Positions 18,718-27,423 of a stretch of DNA of 64,000 nt are shown one piece after another. The translations under genes were made by a program, and so were the position numbers. Position 1 is the stretch's first letter; every line of letters starts with the position of its first letter. The stretch covers positions 62,001 to 126,000 of the forward strand of contig JAWUVI010000017.1 of the NCBI GenBank assembly GCA_034112445.1. The letters are read 5' to 3'. The DNA comes from Pelagadaptatus sp034112445 (GTDB lineage: Bacteria; Pseudomonadota; Gammaproteobacteria; Pseudomonadales; Cellvibrionaceae). A model generated the notes under the pieces. The model was not told the DNA's origin and did no database searches. It was given only the letters and a program-made list of their open reading frames with translations.

Positions 18718-19320
18718 TTACTGTTTCAAGTGCGGATAAAAGTGAGAGATGTGGTCTGTATAGTCGTTAAAAGCATGTTGAATTACTAGGTATCGACTGG
18801 AATTGCTTTCCAGTTGAGCCAAACCAAAGCAGGCAGCCTCAAGGGTGGAGTATTGACCGGGCTTTTCAGCTTTGCGGATCTTGTATTGACTCTGAGCGGA
18901 AGTGCTCAGCTGTAAAGTGGGAATGTTCTGAAGCCAAGGGTTTAGATAATAAATTTTACGAGATTTACGCCAAGTCCCGTCAATAATAAGTAGTTGCTGT
19001 GGTGCGACTGCAGGCGATTCATTACTGGCTGAGCTCTGTACATGAGCTGTTGAGTTCTGTGAATCAACAGGAGAAAGAAGGTTGCGTAATTTGTTTGTGC
19101 CAAACCTATGGTTAAATTCAGTTTGCGTGCAACTTTCAGCTTCTAGAGTTTGGACTGAATTTAAACAAGCCGCTAAAAATGGCGCACTACCTTTAGGATG
19201 ATTGGCTTCGCTAGGATGCTGCCAGATAATTAATTCTATCGGGTTGTCGACTGAACAAATAAATTCGCAGTAACAGCTTGCCGTCGGCTTATGGCAGTTT
19301 ACGCAGGTAGTCCGTGACAC
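18718..19320 (-). CDS. DTW-domain tRNA-uridine aminocarboxypropyltransferase
   Basis: 200 residues of the DTW family, which adds the 3-amino-3-carboxypropyl group of SAM to a uridine in tRNA (acp3U; E. coli TapT). The Cys-rich N-terminus is TCVNCHKPTASCYC, the family motif is LLIIDGTWRKSRKIYYLNPWL, and it ends with AKPGQYSTLEA-like and HAFNDY segments. Between residues 85 and 105 there is a Ser/Gln-rich insert (VDSQNSTAHVQSSASNESPA). The start is GTG at 19320. It is divergent from uvrB across a repeat-rich 180-bp region. Confidence 0.88.
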   Translation of the reverse strand: MSRTTCVNCHKPTASCYCEFICSVDNPIELIIWQHPSEANHPKGSAPFLAACLNSVQTLEAESCTQTEFNHRFGTNKLRNLLSPVDSQNSTAHVQSSASNESPAVAPQQLLIIDGTWRKSRKIYYLNPWLQNIPTLQLSTSAQSQYKIRKAEKPGQYSTLEAACFGLAQLESNSSRYLVIQHAFNDYTDHISHFYPHLKQ

Positions 19321-19386
19321 TGTGATATATTCTCGTTTTGTTGATGAGCGTTAGGTGTGCTAATGGTACACTGCTCGGCTGTTCAC

Positions 19387-19447
19387 GCATCAATCAACAC
19401 TAGTGTTGTTCAATGCTAGTGTTGATTGATGCTAGTGTTGTTGAATA
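19387..19447. repeat. Three 16-bp tandem repeats overlapping a 17-bp inverted repeat
   Basis: Three direct copies with exact 16-bp period: CTAGTGTTGTTCAATG (19400-19415), CTAGTGTTGATTGATG (19416-19431), CTAGTGTTGTTGAATA (19432-19447). The segment 19387-19403 is the perfect 17-bp reverse complement of 19416-19432, with a 12-nt spacer. It lies in the divergent TapT/uvrB promoter region. It could act as an operator array, a strong mRNA hairpin in the uvrB leader, or a slipped-strand repeat. No LexA box (CTGT-N8-ACAG) was found in the region. Confidence 0.9.
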
Positions 19448-19501
19448 CTTTGGCCTTTCAATACGACGGTCGTTCAATAAATGGTAACCCCAGTTAATAT
19501 A

Positions 19502-21496
19502 ATGAAGCAATTTAAAGTAAAAAGTCCATTCAAACCAGCCGGAGATCAACCAGCCGCGATCAAAGGTTTAGTGGCAGGTATCGAAGCGGGTTTGGCTCAT
19601 CAAACACTGTTGGGTGTTACAGGCTCCGGTAAAACCTTTACCATTGCCAATGTTATTGAGAAAGTCCAACGTCCCACTATGATCATGGCGCCTAATAAGA
19701 CCTTGGCTGCTCAACTCTATGGCGAGTTTAAAGAATTCTTTCCTGATAATGCAGTGGAATATTTCGTTTCCTATTACGATTACTATCAGCCGGAAGCCTA
19801 TGTTCCTGCATCAGATACTTTTATTGAGAAAGATGCTTCGGTCAACGAGCACATTGAACAAATGCGCTTATCAGCCACCAAAGCATTACTAGAACGTAAA
19901 GATGCCATAGTTGTCGCTACAGTATCGGCCATTTATGGCTTGGGAGATCCAGACTCATACTTGAAAATGGTGTTGCATTTGGTGCGCGGAGATCAAATTG
20001 ATCAGCGCCAAATATTGCGGCGTTTAGCTGAGCTGCAGTACACCCGCAACGATGTGGCGTTCCAGCGTGCCACCTATCGGGTGCGCGGAGATGTGATTGA
20101 TGTGTTTCCGGCCGATTCTGATTGCGAAGCTTTGCGAATTGAATTGTTTGACGATGAAGTGGAGAAGCTGACTTTATTTGACCCGCTAACGGGTGAGGTG
20201 TTGCAAAAACTTCCGCGCTTTACGGTTTACCCTAAATCTCATTACGTTACTCCCAAGCAAACCATTTTAGATGCTACTGTCCACATCAAAGAAGAATTAA
20301 AAGAGCGCTTAAAGCAACTGCGTGAAAACGATAAATTGGTTGAAGCGCAACGTCTAGAGCAACGTGTTAAATACGATATAGAGATGATGCAAGAGTTGGG
20401 TTACTGCAACGGCATTGAGAACTACTCGCGCTACTTATCTGGTCGCCCTACAGGCGATGCACCGCCTACTTTATTTGATTACTTACCTGATGACGCGTTA
20501 CTGATTCTTGACGAATCCCATGTCGGGGTGCCACAAATTGGCGCTATGTACAAAGGGGATCGGTCACGCAAAGAGACCTTAGTTGAATATGGATTTCGTT
20601 TGCCTTCGGCGTTAGATAATCGACCCATGCGGTTTGATGAGTGGGAGAGCTTAGCACCGCAAACTATTTTTGTTTCGGCCACACCCAGTCATTATGAAAA
20701 CGAGCATGCTGGCCAAGTGGTTGAGCAAGTCGTTCGACCAACGGGTTTGGTTGACCCAGTAATTGAAGTGCGTCCAGCAACGACACAAGTGGACGATGTC
20801 ATGTCCGAAATCAATAAACGTGTAGCGATTAATGAACGTATCTTGATTACCGTTTTAACTAAACGTATGGCTGAAGATTTAACCGATTATTTATCCGAAC
20901 ACGGAGTGCGTGTGCGGTATATTCACTCCGACATTGATACGGTTGAGCGCGTAGAAATTATTCGCGATTTGCGTATTGGTGAGTTCGATGTGTTAGTTGG
21001 AATCAACTTACTACGGGAAGGTTTGGATATGCCCGAAGTGTCACTGGTGGCTATTTTTGATGCGGACAAAGAGGGCTTTTTACGCTCAGACAGATCATTG
21101 ATACAAACCATCGGCCGGGCAGCGCGTAACGTCAACGGTAAAGCCATTCTTTATGCCGATAAAATGACTGGATCCATGAGTCGCTCTATTGATATAACCA
21201 ATCAGCGTCGTGAAAAGCAGGAAGCGCATAACAAAAAGCATGGCATAACACCTAAAGGGATCATTAAAAGCGTTACGGATATTCTTGAAACCTCACAGGT
21301 TCCCGGTGCTAAGGGTAAAAATAGAAAAGTCGCCGATAAAGCCGGTCGCTATGACGTTGAACTTGAGGGTGATGTTTGGCATCAGATCGCCAAGCTCCAA
21401 GAAATGATGTTCCAAGCCGCGAAAGATTTAGAATTTGAAAAAGCAGGAGCGATACGTGATCAAATTCGACATTTAAAACTGCACGCCGATCAATAG
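19502..21496 (+). CDS. uvrB: Excinuclease ABC subunit B
   Basis: UvrB, the helicase-like damage-verification subunit of nucleotide excision repair. Walker A GVTGSGKTFT, the beta-hairpin region YYDYYQPEAYVP, helicase motifs (LLILDESHV, ATPSHYE, GINLLREGLDMPEV, QTIGRAARN) and a C-terminal UVR domain (KLQEMMFQAAKDLEFEKAGAIRDQI) are all present. The frame is open from 19481, but the conserved start is MKQFKVKSPFKPAGDQP at 19502 (664 residues). Neither start has a good Shine-Dalgarno. The next gene begins 11 bp after the stop, so uvrB heads a four-gene run. Confidence 0.96.
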   Translation: MKQFKVKSPFKPAGDQPAAIKGLVAGIEAGLAHQTLLGVTGSGKTFTIANVIEKVQRPTMIMAPNKTLAAQLYGEFKEFFPDNAVEYFVSYYDYYQPEAYVPASDTFIEKDASVNEHIEQMRLSATKALLERKDAIVVATVSAIYGLGDPDSYLKMVLHLVRGDQIDQRQILRRLAELQYTRNDVAFQRATYRVRGDVIDVFPADSDCEALRIELFDDEVEKLTLFDPLTGEVLQKLPRFTVYPKSHYVTPKQTILDATVHIKEELKERLKQLRENDKLVEAQRLEQRVKYDIEMMQELGYCNGIENYSRYLSGRPTGDAPPTLFDYLPDDALLILDESHVGVPQIGAMYKGDRSRKETLVEYGFRLPSALDNRPMRFDEWESLAPQTIFVSATPSHYENEHAGQVVEQVVRPTGLVDPVIEVRPATTQVDDVMSEINKRVAINERILITVLTKRMAEDLTDYLSEHGVRVRYIHSDIDTVERVEIIRDLRIGEFDVLVGINLLREGLDMPEVSLVAIFDADKEGFLRSDRSLIQTIGRAARNVNGKAILYADKMTGSMSRSIDITNQRREKQEAHNKKHGITPKGIIKSVTDILETSQVPGAKGKNRKVADKAGRYDVELEGDVWHQIAKLQEMMFQAAKDLEFEKAGAIRDQIRHLKLHADQ

Positions 21497-21507
21497 AGCA
21501 ATAGCGT

Positions 21508-22368
21508 ATGGATGACAAGAAAATATCAACCACACAGTTGGCTAAACTCGCTAAATTGGAGAGCCGGGAACTGTTTGATCTGTTGGCTGACTCACACTGG
21601 ATTAAGCGCAGTGATGATGAGGAGAAGTCACGCTGGTTGTTAACCGCTAAAGGTGAATTTGAGGGCGGTGAATATTTCACTTCCAGTAAATTCGGTACTT
21701 ATATTGTCTGGCCTAAGATGGTGCTTGAACACGCAATTTTAACCGAGCGCAAAGCAAAATTATTAACCGCAACCGCTCTGGGTAAGGACCATAATCTTCC
21801 TGCGCGTCTGGTTAATCATGTTTTATTAGAACTAGGCTTAATCGCTAAACACATTAATGGTTGGCAACTGACGGTACAAGGCAAGGCCCTTGGCGGGATA
21901 GAACAAGAACACCGCAACAGCGGAGTTATTTACGCGCTATGGCCAGAATCTATGGCAGCCAATCAACATTGGTTAGCGTCGGTAAAAGCGTTAGATCTAG
22001 CCTCGTTTAATTCTAACCAGGATTGTAAAACGCTTGACGGTCATCGGGTCGATAATGCTCAGCTAGCCATTATTTCAAATTGGTTATATGTGTCAGGCTT
22101 AGCTTATGCCTATCAGCGACAATTGCCTGTTATGGATTCGGCGACACAAGTTGAGCTATACAGCGACTTTTATTTACCCAGTGCTAATGTCTATATTGAG
22201 TATTGGAATGCCTCGACATCGCCGGATTACTTAGCCGCCAAGTTCGATAAAATTGAGCAGTTTAACCAACTACAAACCCCTATGATTGAACTAACCCAAG
22301 CCGATGTAGAACATCTTGACGATGTGTTGCCGCGCTTGTTACTCAAATACGGAATTAAGGTGTATTGA
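21508..22368 (+). CDS. Uncharacterised protein with PD-(D/E)XK nuclease-like C-terminus
   Basis: 286 residues, not recognised as a named family. The N-terminus (STTQLAKLAKLESRELFDLLADSHWIKR) looks like a winged-helix or antirepressor-type module, and a second helical part follows (LLTATALGKDHNLPARLVNHVLLELGLI). The C-terminal 75 residues read SDFYLPSANVYIEYWN, then AAKFDKIEQFNQLQTPMIELTQADVEHLDDVLPRLLLKYGI. This matches the D-x-YLP...IEYW...K pattern of PD-(D/E)XK domains found fused to some helicases. Asp, Glu and the later Lys are intact. It sits 11 bp after uvrB and overlaps msrA by one base. A DNA-processing role is inferred, not shown. Confidence 0.75.
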   Translation: MDDKKISTTQLAKLAKLESRELFDLLADSHWIKRSDDEEKSRWLLTAKGEFEGGEYFTSSKFGTYIVWPKMVLEHAILTERKAKLLTATALGKDHNLPARLVNHVLLELGLIAKHINGWQLTVQGKALGGIEQEHRNSGVIYALWPESMAANQHWLASVKALDLASFNSNQDCKTLDGHRVDNAQLAIISNWLYVSGLAYAYQRQLPVMDSATQVELYSDFYLPSANVYIEYWNASTSPDYLAAKFDKIEQFNQLQTPMIELTQADVEHLDDVLPRLLLKYGIKVY

Positions 22369-22931
22369 TGTCAGATTCTTCAACGCTAGAGACCGAACTA
22401 AAACCAAAACTAAAAGCAGGGCTCGAACAGGCAATGTTTGGAATGGGGTGTTTTTGGGGCGCAGAAAAACGTTTCTGGTCTCTTGCAGGGATTACCTCTA
22501 CGGCGGTGGGGTACAGTGCTGGTCATGCTGAAAACCCAAGTTACGAGGATGTTTGCTCTGGGTTAACGGGCCATAATGAAGTTGTGCTGGTGCAGTTTGA
22601 TCCTCAGGCTGTTAGCTATCAGCAACTTTTAGAGGTGTTTTGGCAAGCGCACAATCCAACCCAAGGTATGCGTCAAGGTAACGATTTAGGGACGCAGTAT
22701 CGTTCGGGTATTTATACTTATTCACAACAGCAATACGACTTAGCCCAAGCGAGTAAAGCGCATTATCAACATAAACTGACGCAATCAGGTTTTGCGGAGA
22801 TTACCAGCGAAGTCATAGCAGCAATGCCTTTTTATCGCGCAGAAGACTACCATCAGCAATATTTACGTAAAAACCCTAATGGCTATTGTGGTCTGGGTGG
22901 TACAGGAGTTCATTTTAATGAAATTTCTTGA
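22368..22931 (+). CDS. msrA: Peptide methionine-S-sulfoxide reductase MsrA
   Basis: 187 residues. The catalytic motif GMGCFWGAEKRFW carries the active-site C28; TAVGYSAGHAENPSYEDVCSGLTGH, LEVFWQAHNPTQGMRQGNDLGTQYRS and the C-terminal GYCGLGGTG follow as in the family. It reduces Met-S-sulfoxide in proteins, with recycling through the C-terminal cysteine. The ATG at 22368 overlaps the previous stop (TGATG); the TTG one codon before is less likely. Cotranscribed with uvrB and the nuclease-like gene. Confidence 0.95.
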   Translation: MSDSSTLETELKPKLKAGLEQAMFGMGCFWGAEKRFWSLAGITSTAVGYSAGHAENPSYEDVCSGLTGHNEVVLVQFDPQAVSYQQLLEVFWQAHNPTQGMRQGNDLGTQYRSGIYTYSQQQYDLAQASKAHYQHKLTQSGFAEITSEVIAAMPFYRAEDYHQQYLRKNPNGYCGLGGTGVHFNEIS

Positions 22932-23367
22932 ATGTAGAATCCCGCCGCCATTGGTTATGGTCAGCTTTATGGTGTTGGTCTGGTTGTTTGATTCTCAAAC
23001 ATCGACTGTGATCTGGATTCAGGGGGTGTCAGCGGCACTGGCCATTTTCGGTATTGTTATCGCTCGTTCTTCAATCGTTGGCTTTCTTAAGGCCAAGACC
23101 ACCGTTAATCCGCTGCAGCCGCAAACCGCAACCAAGTTGGTTGTTGATGGGATGTTTAAGTACACCCGCAACCCCATGTATTTAGCGATGGCCGCTTGGC
23201 TTATGGCTTGGTCTTTGCTCTTCGTCGAGTTTTGGAGCTTGGTTCCGGTTGTAGGCTTTATGAGCTTCATTACACGATTTCAAATCCTGCCTGAAGAAAG
23301 ATCACTGATTACTTTGTTTGGTGATGATTACTCTCAGTATAAAACCCAGGTTAGGCGCTGGTTGTAA
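22918..23367 (+). CDS. Isoprenylcysteine carboxyl methyltransferase-like membrane protein
   Basis: 149 residues with four hydrophobic segments and the family signature LVVDGMFKYTRNPMYLAMAAWLMAWSLLF, ending with LPEERSLITLFGDDYSQYKTQVRRWL. These small ICMT/phospholipid-methyltransferase-like proteins use SAM in the membrane; the substrate of bacterial members is mostly unknown. The frame opens at 22879, but the ATG at 22918 is preceded by CAGGAGTT at good spacing and overlaps the end of msrA by 14 bases. It is the last gene of the uvrB run. Confidence 0.88.
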   Translation: MKFLECRIPPPLVMVSFMVLVWLFDSQTSTVIWIQGVSAALAIFGIVIARSSIVGFLKAKTTVNPLQPQTATKLVVDGMFKYTRNPMYLAMAAWLMAWSLLFVEFWSLVPVVGFMSFITRFQILPEERSLITLFGDDYSQYKTQVRRWL

Positions 23368-23395
23368 CGCTACTAGTTCTTATAATAGGCACTGA

Positions 23396-24199
23396 TCATC
23401 TAAATTCGTCGAACCATTTAAAAGTGTCTTCGGTGTTTGTCGAAGGCTTGTACTCGGCTCCAAGCCATCCTGTGTAGCCTAAAGTTTTTAGTTGAACAAA
23501 AATATCGGTGAGGGCTAGTTCACCACTGCCGGGTTCGTGTCGATGCGGTGTGTCAGCAAATTGGATATGACCTATAGCGTTGATGAGATCAGGTAATTGC
23601 TCTTGAATAGGCTCACCCATTGTCGCCATATGGTATATGTCGTATTGCATGGCTAAATTGGAATGATTTAAATCGCGAATGACTCGCGTCATTTGTTCGA
23701 CGCTATGAATCAAAAAATGGGGCATGTCCGCCGTATTGATAGCTTCAAAAACTACGCCTATACCTAGGCTTTGTAGTTGATCAGCGGCGTAATCAAGATT
23801 GGTTAACAATGTATCGTAGTAGCGCTCGATATTTTTTTCTTCAAAGCATTTTCCGGCTAAGACATTGACTCGCTCAACGTTCAGGTTTTCGGCGTAAATC
23901 ATGCTTTGTTCAACCGCGCGTTTGAATTCATCGCGGCGTTTTGGAACACAGGCTAATCCTTCTCCTCCCTGCATTAAATCGCCAGCTGCAAGATTGATCA
24001 AAGCGATCGCTAGCTGGCTTTTATCTTGTGCTTTTTGAATATCGATTAAGGCCGTATCATAAGGGAATTGAATTTCAACGGCCTTAAAGCCATTGTCGGC
24101 GGCCGCACTAAATCGATCTAAAAAATCATATTCAGTAAAAAGCATTGATATGTTGGCACTGAATTTCAGCGGGGGGGTATTCATGGGGGTATTGTTCAT
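23396..24199 (-). CDS. hyi: Hydroxypyruvate isomerase family protein
   Basis: About 267 residues, a xylose-isomerase-like TIM barrel. Typical segments are FSANISMLFTEYDFLDRFSAAADNGFKAVEIQFPYD, NLAAGDLMQGGEGLACVP, GVVFEAINTADMPHFLIHS (metal-ligand Glu), QYDIYHMATMGEP, HIQFADTPHRHEPGSGEL and WLGAEYKPS. Hyi interconverts hydroxypyruvate and tartronate semialdehyde in glyoxylate metabolism, which fits the neighbouring glxR. The N-terminus has a degenerate MNNAS-MNNTP-MNTPP repeat and three possible starts (GTG 24214, ATG 24199, ATG 24184); none has a clear ribosome site. Confidence 0.88.
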   Translation of the reverse strand: MNNTPMNTPPLKFSANISMLFTEYDFLDRFSAAADNGFKAVEIQFPYDTALIDIQKAQDKSQLAIALINLAAGDLMQGGEGLACVPKRRDEFKRAVEQSMIYAENLNVERVNVLAGKCFEEKNIERYYDTLLTNLDYAADQLQSLGIGVVFEAINTADMPHFLIHSVEQMTRVIRDLNHSNLAMQYDIYHMATMGEPIQEQLPDLINAIGHIQFADTPHRHEPGSGELALTDIFVQLKTLGYTGWLGAEYKPSTNTEDTFKWFDEFR

Positions 24200-24232
24200 G
24201 GATGCATTATTCACGCAGGTTTATTTAAAGTA

Positions 24233-25129
24233 TTAAAGGCTTTTCGAGCGGTAGCGCTCGATTAAGGTGGCAGGGTCTTTGTCGGCATAGCCATCAGTTG
24301 AGTGCGATAACATTAATGATTGCGCCAAGTTAGCCATAGGCGTGTCACTGCTGAAATCAGTGGCCAATACCTGCGCTAAATTCAAATCTTTCAGCAGGGT
24401 TTTAACATGCCACTTGACCTCATCTAATTGATTGTCGGCCATTCTCTGCCCCGTAATTTGTAATGGGATAGAGTCGGCAAAACCACCTTGTAGCGCACTA
24501 GGCAGTTTGGTTGCATCAACACCGGCCTTTTCGGCGAGAGCCAACACTTCGGCCATCACCATGACATTGCAACTCACGAGTATTTGATTGCACACTTTAG
24601 TCGCTTGACCACTGCCAGCAGGTCCCATGTGGGTGATGCGTTGAGATAGTGGTTTTAATACGGGTGCAATGCGATCTAACGTTGCGCAATCACCACCGAC
24701 CATAACCACTAAGGTTCCGTTTTCAGCACCGCTCACTCCGCCAGATACTGGCGAGTCTAGCCATTGTGCACCGGTTTCAGATTGAACTTTTCGGGCAAAT
24801 AGTTTGCTTGCTTGAGGATCAATACTGGAGAAATCAACAATAACTTGATCAGGTCTTAGTGATTCGAATATTCCGCCATCTGCAAATACTACCTGCTCAA
24901 CCGCTTCAGTATCGGTAACGCACAGCATAATGATGTCGGACTCTTGGGTAAGGCTTTCTACGGATTCAGCAACGGTCGCTCCGTTGTTTTTAAGCGATGT
25001 GGTTTTGTCTGGGTTGCGGTTCCAAACAGAGACGCTAAAACCAGAATCCATTAGGCGTTTTGCCATCGGTTCACCCATAAGACCTATACCGATAAATCCT
25101 ATGCGTAATTCAGATTGTGGTTGCGTCAT
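24233..25129 (-). CDS. glxR: 2-hydroxy-3-oxopropionate reductase (tartronate semialdehyde reductase)
   Basis: 298 residues of the 3-hydroxyisobutyrate dehydrogenase family. The Rossmann motif GFIGIGLMGEPMAKRLMDSGF is N-terminal, followed by VIVDFSSIDP, the substrate loop DSPVSGGVSGAENGTLVVMVGG, and the catalytic Lys region GSGQATKVCNQILV. Reduces tartronate semialdehyde to glycerate. Specificity within the family is assigned mainly because hyi is next to it. The start overlaps the stop of the FlhB-like gene by four bases (ATGA). Confidence 0.85.
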   Translation of the reverse strand: MTQPQSELRIGFIGIGLMGEPMAKRLMDSGFSVSVWNRNPDKTTSLKNNGATVAESVESLTQESDIIMLCVTDTEAVEQVVFADGGIFESLRPDQVIVDFSSIDPQASKLFARKVQSETGAQWLDSPVSGGVSGAENGTLVVMVGGDCATLDRIAPVLKPLSQRITHMGPAGSGQATKVCNQILVSCNVMVMAEVLALAEKAGVDATKLPSALQGGFADSIPLQITGQRMADNQLDEVKWHVKTLLKDLNLAQVLATDFSSDTPMANLAQSLMLSHSTDGYADKDPATLIERYRSKSL

Positions 25130-25419
25130 GGTTCAAAACCTTCTGGTGCTTTACCTTGTAATTCGTAGGCAAATGCAATGATATGTGCGATAGCAATATA
25201 CAGAGCTTCGGGGATTGAATCACCCAGCTCAAGCGTAACCAATAGGTCAACTAATTGTGCGTTGTCACACAGTGGGACTTTATGCAGCTGCGCCACCTCG
25301 ATAATTTTTTGAGCCTCTTCGCCAATACCCGTGGCGGTTATAGTAGGTGCGTTTTCACCATCGTAAAACAGCGCTACGGCTTTATTGAGTTGATCGTCAG
25401 ATAAATTATTAAGGTTCAT
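25126..25419 (-). CDS. Stand-alone FlhB C-terminal-domain-like protein
   Basis: 97 residues resembling only the cytoplasmic C-terminal part of the flagellar export switch FlhB: AVALFYDGENAPTITATGIGEEAQKIIEVAQLHKVPLCDN, then LVTLELGDSIPEALYIAIAHIIAFAYEL. The NPTH autocleavage motif of true FlhB/YscU is absent, so the polypeptide corresponds to the region after that site. It lies 21 bp downstream of fliK, whose product contacts the FlhB C-terminus to stop hook growth. A role in hook-length or export control is inferred from this. It overlaps glxR by four bases. Confidence 0.87.
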   Translation of the reverse strand: MNLNNLSDDQLNKAVALFYDGENAPTITATGIGEEAQKIIEVAQLHKVPLCDNAQLVDLLVTLELGDSIPEALYIAIAHIIAFAYELQGKAPEGFEP

Positions 25420-25440
25420 AGGGATAGGCTCGTAAGGTCA

Positions 25441-27246
25441 TCATGTCTTAATATCTATCAATGAATAGCTGAGTTTATTGTCGACTTTAGGTGGTTTTCC
25501 GGGAAAGCACTCCAGTGACTCGATATTAACACCATCCTTTCTAAGTCGTGACTTAAGTGTGTCGATCTGTTGTAGAGCTTTCTCCAGAGTTTCGTTTTTC
25601 TCGGCCCAAATGTTGGCCTTAACCGAATCGTTTATAACGGTCAGGTGCGCGTGAAAGCTTCCTGCATCGGGAAGATCAAATCCTAGTTTAACCATCCATT
25701 TCCGGACTTTTTCAGATTCCCTTGATTGTGTGTTTTGTTCTTGATTATCTTTGTACTGTTGAACCCAATCGTCCTCAATGAGCAGCGACAAGGTGTGAAC
25801 ATCCTGGCCATAACGTATGGGAATTTCTAATTGCCAATTATGGCTGCTAAGGCCTTGTGATTCCGCTGTGCCAGATTGTTTTCGGCTCAAACTGTGAAGC
25901 TGCTGGTTTTGTATTTTTGCCAGCGCTTGCTGTACCAGTTGCTGTAATTGCTGAACTAAGGCTTCACGAGGTAACTCTAGTTTTACTTGGTTTAATTGAG
26001 CGTGGTTGGCCAGTAAGTTTTTTAACAGAAAAATCAACGTATTGGTTTGAGTCAGTGAGCTGCTTTGACTGTTTGTCGCTGTTGCTCCAGTCTGACCAGC
26101 AGTTGCTCTTATATTGGCGGCGCTGGCTTGTAATCTATTCGCTAATGACAGTAGAGCCGCTTTTAAATCCTGCTTGGCTAAACTGGTCTCGCTGATGCTA
26201 TTGCTGATGTCAGCTAAAGGTTGAGCTGTTGGCGAATGAGTATTAGCTGTTTTAGCGATTGAGGCTTCAGTCTTAGTTGTTGCAGTCATAGCCGATGAGG
26301 CTATTGGTGATACAGGAACTTTATTAGATTTAACCAAAGTCATATTGTTTGTGGGTGAAGCGTCGGATATTTGTTTCAATCGGTTTTCAAATTGAACGCC
26401 GTGGTTTTGTACGGCTTGTTTTAATACGTCTGGTTTAGACAGTTGTTCCGGTGAGCGTAAATGGCTGGCCAGAATTTGAAGCGATTGTTGAATGTTTTTA
26501 GGTAAGCTTGCCTCAAGAGAAAAAGATCCAAGTCGTTGGGTTAATTGCGTTAGTAATAGTGTGCTCTCTAACGCTTTTGAAATATGAGGCTTAGAGGTTA
26601 GATCTTGAGGTAAAGCGTTTCGTAAAGCTTGGCTTAGAACTTGTTGTGATTGTATTGCTTGAGTCTGTTGAGCGCTTTTAGGTGCGGTTGAAGTGTTGAG
26701 TAAGACTAAATCCCCTGACGCTTTAAGTTGCAGTTGCACAGACTGTTTCTTACTGACCGCTTGATCGGTATAAACCAACACTTGCTTGGTACTAGGCTCC
26801 TGTCGGGAGACGCCTTGTAATTTAACTTCAACTTGCAGTAATTTTAATTTGGACGATAGCAACAAATTTTCAGTGTTGCTTAAAGCTGAGTTAGTGAATT
26901 TTGTTTTAAGCGGTTGAGCGCTTAACTGAGTCAGTAATTGTGGAGGTAGGCGTGTCTGACTAGCGGGGTTAACATGTGTACCGGCGGTTGGGCTTGCTGG
27001 ATTATTTGATTGGGCTCCAGTAGGTTTGGCTGAATTGGGTTGGTTTAAATTGTGTTTGGCAATGTGATTTTGTAACAAACGCTGTTTCGTGGTGTCCGAA
27101 GCTGAGGTCACTTCAGTAATGGTGCCGCTGATCGTTTCCCCGACCTTTATATTCAGGGATTTAGCGATGGAGTTGATGGCTTCTTGCTGTTGGTTTTGTA
27201 GGCTTTTTAGCACACGCCCAAGCGAAGAAGGGGGATCTATAAGCAT
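25441..27246 (-). CDS. fliK: Flagellar hook-length control protein FliK
   Basis: 601 residues. The first 400 or so are low-complexity, rich in Gln, Ser, Thr and Ala, as usual for the FliK ruler region. The conserved C-terminal domain follows (WQLEIPIRYGQDVHTLSLLIEDDW, then WMVKLGFDLPDAGSFHAHLTVINDSVKANIWAEKNETLEKALQQ). FliK measures hook length and switches export specificity through FlhB. No other flagellar genes lie within the window apart from the FlhB-like gene just downstream. It diverges from ccmA with 177 bp between the starts. Confidence 0.88.
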   Translation of the reverse strand: MLIDPPSSLGRVLKSLQNQQQEAINSIAKSLNIKVGETISGTITEVTSASDTTKQRLLQNHIAKHNLNQPNSAKPTGAQSNNPASPTAGTHVNPASQTRLPPQLLTQLSAQPLKTKFTNSALSNTENLLLSSKLKLLQVEVKLQGVSRQEPSTKQVLVYTDQAVSKKQSVQLQLKASGDLVLLNTSTAPKSAQQTQAIQSQQVLSQALRNALPQDLTSKPHISKALESTLLLTQLTQRLGSFSLEASLPKNIQQSLQILASHLRSPEQLSKPDVLKQAVQNHGVQFENRLKQISDASPTNNMTLVKSNKVPVSPIASSAMTATTKTEASIAKTANTHSPTAQPLADISNSISETSLAKQDLKAALLSLANRLQASAANIRATAGQTGATATNSQSSSLTQTNTLIFLLKNLLANHAQLNQVKLELPREALVQQLQQLVQQALAKIQNQQLHSLSRKQSGTAESQGLSSHNWQLEIPIRYGQDVHTLSLLIEDDWVQQYKDNQEQNTQSRESEKVRKWMVKLGFDLPDAGSFHAHLTVINDSVKANIWAEKNETLEKALQQIDTLKSRLRKDGVNIESLECFPGKPPKVDNKLSYSLIDIKT

Positions 27247-27423
27247 AAACCTGAAATTACCGATTAAATTTAGGGTTGAAACAGCTATAATTGCTCGAAT
27301 TTATTAACACTCATGTCAGTGTTGTATAGAGTATAGCGGCAGAACCCGCTATTCGGTTATAGCTAATGCAGCTTAAGTGTTATTTTTAGGTGCTTTTTAG
27401 GTGCCATTTATGGGTAATAGTTT

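Noticed and set aside
19387..19447. CRISPR array
   Set aside because: The 16-bp units are directly adjacent with no spacers and no cas genes lie nearby.
19321..19501. LexA box before uvrB
   Set aside because: No CTGT-N8-ACAG match; the nearest CTG-N10-CAC is not acceptable.
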